From Sycon ciliatum (taxonomy: Eukaryota > Porifera > Calcarea > Leucosolenida > Sycettidae), in the NCBI RefSeq assembly GCF_964019385.1, contig NC_088649.1, forward strand, positions 17,376,377 through 17,440,376: DNA of 64,000 bases. Reading direction: 5' to 3'. Below, one piece after another: positions 36,953 through 46,826 of this stretch. The notes beneath the pieces are model-generated. The model was not told where the DNA came from, ran no database searches, and saw nothing but the letters and a program-made list of their open reading frames with translations. The first letter of the stretch is position 1; every line of letters begins with the position of its first letter. A program made the translations under genes and the position numbers.

Positions 36953-37165
36953 TCATTGGAGAAATGAACCGTTTCTGTGCTGGCTTACACGTCCGTTCCG
37001 TAAATCCTTCTGCACGTAAGAGAACGTCACTATGATGTAGTCCAATTCGGAAAAGAAGTCCAGTGCGTCGCTAGTAGGCACTTTCAGGTGCAAACTCAAT
37101 TCGTAGAACATACCGCTACCACAAGTGAACGTCGCATGTAATTGTTTGTTATCGTCTGCTGACAT
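36953..37165 (-). other. Conserved frame downstream of the Yippee-like gene, U3
   Basis: The 70-codon U3 equivalent of 20418-20630, open upstream in the same way to the end of the Yippee-like gene. It keeps SADDNKQLHAT and LKVPTSDALDFFSELDYI. The U4 equivalent (53878-54153) is frameshifted in its N-terminal half and is joined to a different start, which argues against strong constraint. Confidence 0.28.
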
Positions 37166-37224
37166 CTCCTGCTCAGCTGTAGTAGCGCGATCACTAGCAC
37201 CAGTATGACAATGCTCTTGTCTAG

Positions 37225-37572
37225 TTAGTAGTTCTGTATCTTGATTCGGTGCATCAACAGAAGAAAGTTACCCTCTTTGTGTTTCTCCGAAGGCTCAGAC
37301 GCATACGCGCAGAAATCTCCTACTTTGCTGTTGCATCGCTTACACGTAACGGCACTAAAGTAGAACAATCCTGTCACTAGATAGGTTTTGACGGATGCTC
37401 CATAGCCGACGTTCACGACATTCGAGCCGAATTTTGCAAGTTCACCATTTGGGCCGTAGATTCTCGATCCGAAGTCCACTTTGCTCTTGTTGATAATCGG
37501 CAGGCCACAGGTGCCGCAGCATCCAAATTCAACCGATATCCCTTCGGGTATGACGATAAACAGAACGCCCAT
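37225..37572 (-). CDS. Yippee-like zinc-binding protein, U3 copy, intact
   Basis: Full-length 115-residue copy of the gene at 20690-21037 with both zinc pairs and the KHKEGNF motif. Differences from U2 cluster in the middle (for example YYPNGEPATFGS becomes YGPNGELAKFGS, and VDYSAS becomes VGYGAS), away from the cysteines. No frameshift or stop is seen. It lies 16535 bp from the U2 copy. Confidence 0.72.
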   Translation of the reverse strand: MGVLFIVIPEGISVEFGCCGTCGLPIINKSKVDFGSRIYGPNGELAKFGSNVVNVGYGASVKTYLVTGLFYFSAVTCKRCNSKVGDFCAYASEPSEKHKEGNFLLLMHRIKIQNY

Positions 37573-37880
37573 GCTGAACAGTCGGCAGCCTCAACTCTTC
37601 GTGACGGCAGTAGAACCTCTTGCTGTTGGAGAGATAATGGTATAAGACGTCCGCTGGATCAAACTGGATCTGACTGGTCTGGAAGTGGCTGCTAGATAGC
37701 TGGGTGATGTGCACGAGCGTGCGGAAGCCTAACACAAAACTTTATTCATAATTATGGTGGTAAACACGCACCTGGCAATATGACGGTAAAAACACGCCGG
37801 GCAGTAATTTAACAACAGGAAGTATCGGTAGTGCAACACGTCTTATATCTCACCTTTCATCGCACTTTAAAAGGCGGATA

Positions 37881-38068
37881 CAGTCACCTTCGCTTATAAC
37901 GACACTCGACGGGGCATCAAAAAAGTGACCTTATTCGCGAAGTGTCGTTATACCCGAAGTCTCATTATATGTATTACAGTTGGAAGGGACTTTGCTCTGG
38001 GCATGGAAATGCTGTCGTTATTCGCGAATTGTCGTTATATCCGAAGTCGTTATTAGCGAAGTTGACTG
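37881..38068. mobile_element. TA-flanked 188-bp MITE of the same family, U3 only
   Basis: TA at 37879-37880 and 38069-38070. The empty site GGCGGATACTTTC is kept in U2 and U4. The left end CAGTCACCTTCGCTTATAAC and right end GTTATTAGCGAAGTTGACTG resemble those of the 743-bp element. Confidence 0.85.
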
Positions 38069-38169
38069 TACTTTCAAATTGAAATACGATACATACATGT
38101 ACATGTACATGTAGCGCGTGATCATCGTTGTGACCCATCACCTCAATGTGTGTTACAATACCTGAGTTA

Positions 38170-39030
38170 CAGTTAAAACCTGTCAAGGCGACCACTCGGA
38201 TAAGGCGACCACCTGTAGGCCTTGACGGATTATGCTAGCATAATTTTTCGCATAATTCCTACCAGAATCGAATAATCGCATAATTCGAGGCAAATTGCAT
38301 ACGAATCGCATAAAATTGTAATAATCCGCCTGTTCGCATCAAATTCCATACAGTTGTACATGTTCTACAAGTACAAGTACAAGTAGATGCACTAGGAAGT
38401 TGTAGGTTTACGACTCCCTTGATGAAGTCCAGTCCACTACAATCAGTGATGGTCGTAGCCAGGTCGGACGATGCGTTGACCCCGTTGAACTTTTGCTACT
38501 ACAGTACAACGCCCTCTACAAAAAAATTCCCTTGTTATTTTGCACAGAACCATTTTGCATTAGCAGCATATGTGAGCATAATGCGGCATAATATGGTAAC
38601 TTTTACAATAAAAATAGCATAATTCTGCAATTTTTTCAGCAATGCGAAAAGCATAATTTCACGAAAATATTAGCATAATCCGTCAAGGCCTAACCACCTG
38701 TCCTAAAGGACCACTGGAGCCAGGACCAAAGGATGCTATTTCCAGTCAATTGACCCTGGATAAGGAGACCACCTGGTAACAGAGACCATACAGTAAAACC
38801 TGTCAAGGCGACCACTCGGATAAGGCGACCACCTGTCCTAAAGGACCACTGGAGCCAGGACCAAAGGATGCTATTTCCAGTCAATTGACCCTGGATAATG
38901 AGACCACCTGGTAACAGAGACCATACAGTAAAACCTGTCAAGGCGACCACTCGCATAAGGCGACCACCTGTCGTAAAGGACCACTGGAACCAGGACCAAG
39001 GGATGCTATTTCCAGTCAATTGACCCTGGA
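38170..39030. repeat. 135-bp tandem array, U3, interrupted by a hAT element
   Basis: Unit starts at 38791 and 38926 keep the 135-bp period. The first repeat is split by the hAT insertion 38216-38692. The array stops abruptly at 39030, joined directly to TGCATGCAATGGTCC. The inverted closing end and several hundred bases present in U1 and U2 are missing, exactly as in U4. Confidence 0.85.
38216..38692. mobile_element. hAT-type MITE, 477 bp, U3 only, inside the tandem array
   Basis: ACCACCTG at 38208-38215 and 38693-38700 is an exact 8-bp duplication. The inverted ends TAGGCCTTGACGGATTATGC are perfect for 22 bp. The AT-rich interior repeats GCATAAT. It sits within a 135-bp repeat whose other copies are the empty site. 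Confidence 0.9.
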
Positions 39031-39436
39031 TGCATGCAATGGTCCAGTGTGAACAGCGTTATTGGTGTTGCACAACAAGCCCTGGTCGCATTGGAACCAC
39101 CAGTTCAATTCTTATATCTCCAGTACGTGACAGTTTGACAGTGTAATAATATCTGAATAAACTGATTGGACTGTAATTTCAGTTTGTCGCTCATGCCTCG
39201 CCGTCAACTAATACAGCCCAATGCAAGTTACAGTGCGAGCACTGTACATGGTGTTGGTCATCACAGCCTGCGTGCGTTGGAATCACCGGTTCAACATTGT
39301 TACACAAAAACGTGACAGATGTGCCATACATTCATTGTGCTCAACGTTTCCTTAGAGCATTGGCATAAAAAAGCAGAGTAAAAGCTCAATTGATCTAAGC
39401 ATTAATGGTACAGTGGATGAGTTGTGATATTTCGCC

Positions 39437-39849
39437 ATGTCAATGTCCGCAGCCGTTAGCTCTGCTTCATCATGTGCGTCTGGAGGAATGGCTGTTAGGA
39501 CGCGTCTAGAGGGACCTCGGATTGTGGAACCAGACACAATACTACTTGTCTTGACGATGAACAGTTGATGATAGAAGAATCATCGAAGAAGGATATAGCA
39601 GAAGACATTCACGGCAAAGTGTCAGCGCTGCAGTTTTTGGCGAGAAGGAAGGTGATTCCGAATGAAGTGGAATGCAAGACATGTCAACGCCAAGTTAACA
39701 TAACAATCAGGAGGGCCTTTTCGGACGGTTCTGTTTGGTCGTGTCTGGTATGCCGTCAAGAACGGACCATGGGAACTGGAACGAGTCTACCCGGCATGAA
39801 TGCAATTCTGCAGGATATTCTTGTAAAGGTCGGTCACATATTTGACTAG
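39437..39849 (+). pseudogene. Merlin/ISXO2-like transposase N-terminus, U3 copy, interrupted
   Basis: Same gene as at 23778. An 8-bp insertion after ACAATACT relative to U2 shifts the frame into a TGA within a few codons. The zinc-ribbon half restarts as an open frame at 39565. U1 and U4 carry related insertions at the same place, so the uninterrupted U2 frame is the exception. Confidence 0.5.
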
Positions 39850-40333
39850 AAAGGAACTGCAAATCGTGAGAAAAATATGGCAAATGGAGCAAGCCTGTAT
39901 AATAATCTCAACAACATTTGAGATACTAGAAAAGTCATTTTTGAAAATGTAGTATTTTTTGGATGCGATCAGGATGAGTGGCTCATGTCAAGCGATATGT
40001 ATTGCCCTTGAGAATAACAGTAGACGTGCAGTGATTGATATTGACCTGTCCACATTTATAGACAAAAATGGTCACGGACAGAATGCAAGATAGTTCACAG
40101 AAATTTCTCAAGGGTTGGTCCAGTGCTTAACCCTGCGTCGATGAATTGTAGAGCATGTCAATATCAAATATAGGTGCTCAGTATAAGGAGGAACACAGCA
40201 AACCCATTTCCAATTTTGAGGATGATTTAAAGTCAGTAGACATTTCAAATGCTCCTTTTCAAATTCTTCAGTGCCTAAGAGTCCATTCGCAGCTCTCTGT
40301 TTATTCATTCACAATACACTGTACTGCAGAATA

Positions 40334-40576
40334 CTGTATAGCAGGAAATTTTCGGACGGAAATATTTTCGGACAAAGCCGAATTTCGACCTTTCGTACGG
40401 ATTATATTTTCGTACAGTGCTGCATGCTAAATACACGTGTTTGCATGCAGTACGCATGTATAGTGTACATAATTTCACATGAACAAATTTTAGTACGGAA
40501 TTAATTTTAGTACAAAAGAGACTGTGGACGAAATCGTACGAAAATAAATTCCGTCCGAAAATTTCCTGCTATACAG
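40334..40576. mobile_element. TA-flanked MITE, 243 bp, U3 only
   Basis: TA at 40332-40333 and 40577-40578. Ends CTGTATAGCAGGAAATTTTC and its inverse. U2 and U4 have CAGAATATG at the empty site. The interior has repeated TTTTCGTAC/GTACGAAA motifs. Confidence 0.85.
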
Positions 40577-40637
40577 TATGTGATTTAAGATACATTCGAA
40601 TTTCGTTGTCACGGTCCTGTCAGGTTTCGGGTGTAAT

Positions 40638-40792
40638 GCCAAGGCATCTTCTCGACGTCATCAGAAACTGGAATTCGACGCGATATCGGGCAGTGCGTCG
40701 GAGTCGCTACGACATGTCATAGACGTCGCGAAGGAGAAAGGGTCGTCGAGCTGGCTGACGTGCCGTCCACTTAAGAAATATCATTTTAATTT
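40638..40792 (+). pseudogene. Retroelement polyprotein, upstream fragment (5'-truncated), U3
   Basis: Open frame containing LRHVIDVAKEKGSSSWLTCR and PLKKYHFN. It matches the region that precedes the zinc-binding CxCG segment in a family of reverse-transcriptase-associated proteins common in invertebrate genomes. It starts at the junction with unit sequence, so the element was 5'-truncated on insertion. It is separated from its continuation at 43657 by a 2.9-kb nested insertion; joined across it, the frames are compatible. Confidence 0.6.
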
Positions 40793-43656
40793 CCGTAGCT
40801 ATGCAGAAGACGTTACTTCAGTAACGTCTGGCGCTAGCCAGGGTCCACACAGCTTTAATTTGGTATTTGTTTGTTTGTGTGTTTGTTTGTTTGTTTGTTT
40901 GTGTCACGCCTGGCGCTATCCCGTATCTGTCCCGTATCTGTCCCGTATCTGTGACTACAAAGGCTCTACAGGATTGTACGAGGTGATTTGTAAAAATTTT
41001 ACATGGCATATTATTTTACAAATCGAGTAAAATAGCATTGTTGAGGGCGATTGCATTCTTCCCATGAATTGTTTTTGTTAGTTCGACAGACAAATGAGTT
41101 GCCATTGTATTGTAGTTTGTAAGCATCAGCAGCGTTTTGCGGAATTGTTTTCTTCCACGGCCTTGTGAGTTATCAATCATGGATCGAAATTCGTGAATTT
41201 GTGGTCAATGAGGTAAAATATCCCTCAATGGATACTTGAAGGACGTCCAAGAGCCAGAGAGCATATTCTACGGCAGGTGGAAACCCTAGGCTGGTCCCCG
41301 AGGCCGGTATTGAGTCTGCCACACTGTCAAGAGTAGCAGGGCTGAAGAAGAGATTAGCCAAAAAGGTGATGGTCAGAAACTGCAATTTTGACAGTAGGTG
41401 TATTTCACTCACCCGTCATGAACTTGAGGTGATTCAAATCCAAGTTCGAAGCTGCTGATGCTTATGGCGTACAGGTAAAATAATTAGCTGGTCAGTAGAT
41501 CTACGTATGAAACTCAGCTTGCTACCTTAGACGTGCTGGTAGAGATTCATGACGGCAAATAGCAAATGCAGAAATGATGTGGCATGAATGTATGTTGGGT
41601 GTTGACGGCGGAGCACCCATTGGGGGTGGTCTGCAGTCTTCTTCCAACACAGAAGTATATGAATCAGGTGAAGGAGTCACTGCACTTGTCTTGGAGAGTA
41701 TGGAAGCTCCGACACTGTCAGTAGGTGCTGGTTAAGTGCACTGTCGTTCAGATGCACGGGGGCACACTGTCGTGGGACGGCTGGAACGCATCATGGCTGG
41801 CTGGTATGTTTGATTAGTGTGGTTGTTTCACACATGACGATGAATAGCAAGTTGAAAGAATGGAGCAGCAAGATAAGGTCTGCGTGCTCATGCTCTACAA
41901 TGCCGGTAGGCGGTCAAAGATTACCTACCGTTTGAACCGGAGTTGACGACGTACCGTGAGAAACCAATATGTTGAGCAACCTGCAAAACCAATCTGCTTT
42001 CTCTGCATGTGACTCGCTTCAGATGTATCTTGATTTACCATTGCAAGCTTATTGACACATTTAGGTCATATTTGTTGATGTTAGACCCTATTTTACTGAC
42101 TTGTAAAATTTTGTACACACTTTTTCTGGGTGAAAAAATACATGCAAAGCAACCCCACGCTGTGTCTCTCATGTTTGTGTTGTGCTTTCAAGAAGTTCAT
42201 ATATGGATAGAGGACATACAGAGTGACAAAATGAGACCATGCACACTTCAAAACTCGCCAGGGCAACGGAATGAAAGCCTTTTTTACTTTCATGTAAAAT
42301 TATTACTAATCACCTCGTACATAACAGCTGTCCACAATATTTGCGGGCTCCTGTATCTGTCCCGTACCGTACCAATATTCGTCGTATTATGCATACGACT
42401 CCCTGATGTAGAGTGGGATTTGGAAAGAAATAGGGAGACGAGGAGGAAATTAAATTAGAATAGACGCCGATAAGGTGATAGGATGCGTCAGCATAAACAT
42501 ACTTTGGAAGAGAGATCCTGTCGTCTCCAAAATAAGCGTGAACGAGCGATTCAGTGCCGGTCACAGGAAACGTCGGAAGAGAGATCCCGTCGACTCCAGA
42601 ACGCCCGTGGTCGGTAGAGTCCGGCGGTGCCAGGCAACGTCAGGACAGACATCCCGTTGAGTCCAGAACGCCCGTGATCGGCAGAGTCTAAGCCGGTCCC
42701 AGGAAACGTCAGGACAGACATCCCGTCGAGTCCAGAACGCCGTGATCGGCAGAGTCAGCGCCGGTCCCAGTAAACGTCAGGACAGACATCCCGTCGACGC
42801 GCAGAAAAACTAAATCTGCAGCCTCTTTTGCCGTCGAACAGGATACGTATTTATATAGGAGACTGTAAAGTTATGTAATGTCCAAATTTCGACGTGAGCA
42901 GCAGGTCACTCGCGTTGATTTTTTCGACGTGCGAGCCAAATAACGCGAGCTGAACTTTCGCGTCGCAGACATCCCGTCGACGCGCAGAAAAACTAAATCT
43001 GCAGCCTCTTTTGCCGTCGGACAGGATACGTATATTAGGAGACTGTAAAGTTATGTAATGTGCTCCTCAGGCAACCATGCATTCGGCGTCGTCATTGGCT
43101 CAACAGGTCAATGTAGATGTATTACTACAAAAAGGCCAGAAAATCCGATTCCTGTATTAAAATCAACTAATGTTCGCTGGCGATTTAATTTCGCTGATTT
43201 CGCCGCTTGGTACCAACCGGACAAAGTAAATCGCAGGCCAACGTTTGTCATATAGGCAAATGATGCATGATTGAGCAATGGATGCATGTGAGAGCAAAGA
43301 TACCGATCGTTTTCAAATTTGACGTGAAACTGCGCGTCACGTCGGAAATAACGTGCATCTTAACCTCTCTAATCAAGAGGTTTCTATTTCTCATCGGCCA
43401 AAATTTGTTGATTTACAATAATAAGGAGATAAAAATTAAAGAAGGAGCAAAACAAAAGTAGATGATTATTAGAGAAACAACAATCCGCAATAAATTCTGC
43501 AAATACTTTTGCCTAACTCATAATATTCAAACCGATTGAAACGTTTTTGCAATACAGTGATGTGGCCAATGAACGGAAAAAGACAATTCCATCAGTTCTT
43601 ATAACATGTACGATGAGCTAGGCAAAAAAGCATAAAAGCATAGCGTAGGGCCCTGA
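40793..43656. mobile_element. 2.9-kb nested insertion splitting the U3 retroelement
   Basis: Its limits are defined by the two halves of the retroelement frame; the exact ends are uncertain by a few bases and no clear TIR is seen. Contents: a hairpin (AGACGTTACT/AGTAACGTCT) near 40809; a GTTT-rich run; three CCCGTATCTGT repeats; a 31-bp inverted repeat at 40975 and 42321 (TGTACGAGGTGATT); a ~70-bp tandem array (about 42490-42800, CAGGACAGACATCCCGTCGA); and a duplicated AACTAAATCTGCAGCCTC segment (about 42790-43060). No gene is recognised. Confidence 0.55.
42490..42800. repeat. ~70-bp tandem repeat inside the nested insertion
   Basis: About four imperfect copies of a unit containing GACATCCCGTCGAGTCCAGA, ACGCCCGTGATCGGCAGAG and GCCGGTCCCAGGAAACGTCA. 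Confidence 0.75.
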
Positions 43657-44418
43657 GCTTCCAAGCTCTCTCGTTTAACAAAGGGAGAGTTTTGGGACGG
43701 ACTCTGCCTCCGTTACGGATGGACACCGGCCAGGGTACCGTCACACGGCTCTTGCGGCCAAGAGGCAACTGTCGCGCATTCCCTGTCGTGCCCCTATGGA
43801 GGGTTTCCCTCCATTAGACACAATGGTATTCGGGACGTCACGGCCCGGCTGCTGGACGAGGTGTGCACCAGTGTGTCCATCGAGCCCTTGCTGCAAGGAT
43901 TGGGTGAACCGCTGACGGGGGAGCGTCTTCGCTACCGGACCGCAAATGTGGAAGACCGTGCCCGGTTGGATGTCGCTGCCAATGGTTTGTGGGGCAGTCG
44001 TTTTGAGCGTACACTTATTGATATACGGGTTTTTAATCCTCACTCACGCTCAAATCGATCTGCACCACATACTATTGTGTATCAGCGACATGAAAAAGAA
44101 AAGAGAAGGCACTGTGAGGAGCGGGTGAGGCAGGTTGAGCAAGCCTCCTTTGTTCCGGCGGTCATATCAGCCAGTGGCGGAATGGGTCCAGCATCAATAG
44201 CACTGTACAAACGAATTGCTCATCTGTTGGCGGAGAAGAGGGGTGAGCATTACTCTCATGTTATGGCATTTGTTAGATGCAGGATTTCCTTCAGCCTTCT
44301 GAAATCCTGTATCATGTGCATTCGCGGTTGTAGGCGTTTAAATTTTGGTTTGAAATTTGCACCCTCCTGCGGAGCCCACGCTGCTTTGGCAGTGGCGGAG
44401 GCTCGCTTGCCGCCGTAA
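43657..44418 (+). pseudogene. Retroelement polyprotein, C-terminal fragment, U3
   Basis: 253 open codons. In order: TKGEFWDGLCLRYGW; a zinc-binding-like SCGQEATVAHSLSCPYGG; the RHNGIRDVTARLLDEVC block; ARLDVAANGLWGSRFE...DIRVFNPHS, with Asp residues suggestive of a nuclease fold; then SFSLLKSCIMCIRGCRR. This is the C-terminal region of a widespread invertebrate retroelement protein whose exact clade I cannot name. The first Cys of the CxCG motif appears changed (S-CG), a further sign of decay. The reverse transcriptase itself is not in the window. Confidence 0.6.
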
Positions 44419-44614
44419 CCGTCGGAGATCATCATGAACAATGGACTGACTAATTATTCACTTGTCCTGTCTTTATAAATAACATGTTATTGCATATGTT
44501 CTTGGTTTAGTTTTTGGCCTTTTTCGTGCTTTGGAGTTGATAACATTTTCCTCACTATCGAAAAAAAAATGCAGCTAGAAAAAAAAGAAAAAAAAAGAAT
44601 TGGGTGACCAGCAT

Positions 44615-45376
44615 TAGGCTTTCCCAAATCGGCCCTTTTTCCCCAAATCGGCCCTTTTTTCGCCTACTAGTATTCGGCTTTCCGCTCGGTTCAAAAATAC
44701 ATCAGATTCGGCTGCAAAAACAGCTGATTGTTCCAAAATCGGCTGCGATATTGGAATAATATTGGAAAATCGGCGAAAAGAATTGCTGGCATATTGATTT
44801 CAAAATTGGTGAGATATTGAAAATGCAGCCCTACAGGCCACAACTGGACTAGTTGTAATGTAGGAGTTTACTAGTAACCATCTTTTGTCCGCCTAATGGT
44901 TAGTGTTTGTTTGAGAGGAGGTCAAAGGACACGAGTCACACGACTAGGCATATGCGGATAATGCCGGCTGAGAAATTGGCAAAATTCGGTACTTTTTCTG
45001 GTAAGTTTCCTGCTTGTTTGGTATGTGGATAAAGAAATGGAGCAGAATTCGAGGAATTGCCCGCCATACGGTTTGTATGGTTCTGCCAATTTCATTGCTG
45101 TTCGAGCAGAATCTGCCAGAGCAGAAACTGCCACCTTTTCGAGCAATATCCGCCAACACGACCTGAACGCACTAGTTCAACAAGTATTGAAGTAGAGAGC
45201 TCGAGCGGTCATGCTTGCAGCAACATCATTCCTTCGTAAACGCACTTTGCAACCACACTTGGTAGATTTTCGGCGATTCTCAAAGGAACCCTCCCAAATC
45301 GGCGAAAAGCTTAGCAATTGTTCGACAAATCTAGTTTTCGGCGAATGTTTCGGCTGACCGATTTGGGGAAAGCCTA
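44615..45376. mobile_element. hAT-type non-autonomous element, U3
   Basis: Same element as at 24747, flanked on both sides by ACCAGCAT. The left end carries two copies of an AAATCGGCCC(T)n motif. The nested MITE (from 44945) lacks its terminal eight bases. Confidence 0.8.
44945..45155. mobile_element. hAT MITE, nested, U3, right end deleted
   Basis: The left end and its CACACGAC flank are intact. On the right, eight bases covering the TIR end are lost (CGCCAACACGACC), the same lesion as in U1. Confidence 0.75.
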
Positions 45377-45686
45377 ACCAGCATTCTCTTCACATACAGG
45401 ACATACTCGAACTCTGGTGCTTTTTTCATTTTTATTTTTTGACTACGCGCCTTTTAGGTGTAATCTCAATTGAGGTGCCTGTTTCTCTACCCACATTACC
45501 GCAATTACAGCACATGAACACAGAAAATAACGTCATAGTACAGTAGCCAGCAGCCAGTAAGATGGTGAAAGACACGCCGAGCCGAGCACCACACGCCCAT
45601 GATCAGGCTGCAGAATACAAGTCCCATCGAGTTGGCTAATCAGAACCAGCACTGCTGTTACCATGGTTACCACACTGCAGTAGTGC

Positions 45687-45910
45687 AGGGGCACGCTATT
45701 TCTGACATGATCCGAAATTTCACGTCCAATTTGGCGTAGAACTACAAATTTCGACGTCAGCTGCAGGTCACTCGCGAGCCAACTAACGTTAGCTGAACTT
45801 TCACGTCACGTCAGAAATAATGTGCATCAAAAAAAAAAGAAGTAAATTATCGTATCCGTTCCCGAAGGGAACTCACGACGGCCGCTAACACCCGATAATA
45901 ATGTGCATCG
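45687..45910. mobile_element. MITE with GTTATTTCTGACGTGAC-type ends, U3, carrying a SINE tail
   Basis: Same arrangement as U1 and U2, with the SINE tail at 45839-45896. A few bases of the interior around CACTCGCGAGCC are deleted relative to U2. Confidence 0.65.
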
Positions 45911-46050
45911 TAACATCTTTAATACATGTACATATGGGTCAATTATTTTCCCCCCTACCAACAAATCATTAGTGCAATCTCGGGCCTACATCATACATGT
46001 ATTGTACATCAACACGTAGATCTACGCTGCAACAACCCACGGCCAGCAAA

Positions 46051-46256
46051 TAGGCATATGCGGATAATGCCGGCTGAAAATTGGCAGAATTCGGTACTTT
46101 TTCTGGTAAGTTTCATGCATGCTTGGTTGGCATGTGGATAAAGAAATAGAGCAGAATTCGAGGAATTGCCCGCCATAAGGTTTGTGTGGTTCTGCCAATT
46201 TCACTGCTTTTCGAGCAGAATCTGCCACCTTTTCGACAAGTATCCGCCAATGCCTA
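46051..46256. mobile_element. Second hAT MITE, U3
   Basis: CCAGCAAA at 46043-46050 and 46257-46264; ends and interior match the U1 and U2 copies. Confidence 0.85.
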
Positions 46257-46673
46257 CCAGCAAAGCCAGAAATCATGCATCCACACGTTGCCACAACACA
46301 ACCCACATCTAGCAAAGGCAAACATCATGCATCAGCACGTTGCCACAGCATACCGCCGGCAAAGGCAGACATCATGCATCCACACGGTGCCACAACACAC
46401 GGCCAGCAAGTCAATTATTTTTTGATGGAACATTTCTTCAGGGAGAGTTGAAATCGAGTGGCAGTCGGATATTGGTGAATGCCCAGAGGAGATTGAAGTG
46501 TACATGTAGCTCTTGCCACAGGGGAAGCATGTTTACGCAAGAATAGGTGAAGATGTCAAGCAGACAAACAGTAGAGGAAAGAAAAGATAACAATAGACAA
46601 GAATAGGAAGAAGAATGGATCTGCTCCCGTTTGCACAATACGCAGTATGATAGCACACACAACCTAATTCCAT

Positions 46674-46826
<153 letters not shown>

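Larger units (their letters stand above)
20791..37325. repeat. Tandem unit U2 (complete)
   Basis: Complete 16535-bp unit in the same orientation as U1. Private additions are three TTAA-flanked elements (22250-23292, 27728-28581, 33902-34875), a TA element (31796-32538) and a perfect palindrome (28815-28978). It has the most intact copy of the Merlin-like reading frame and the largest number of 135-bp tandem repeats. Confidence 0.95.
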
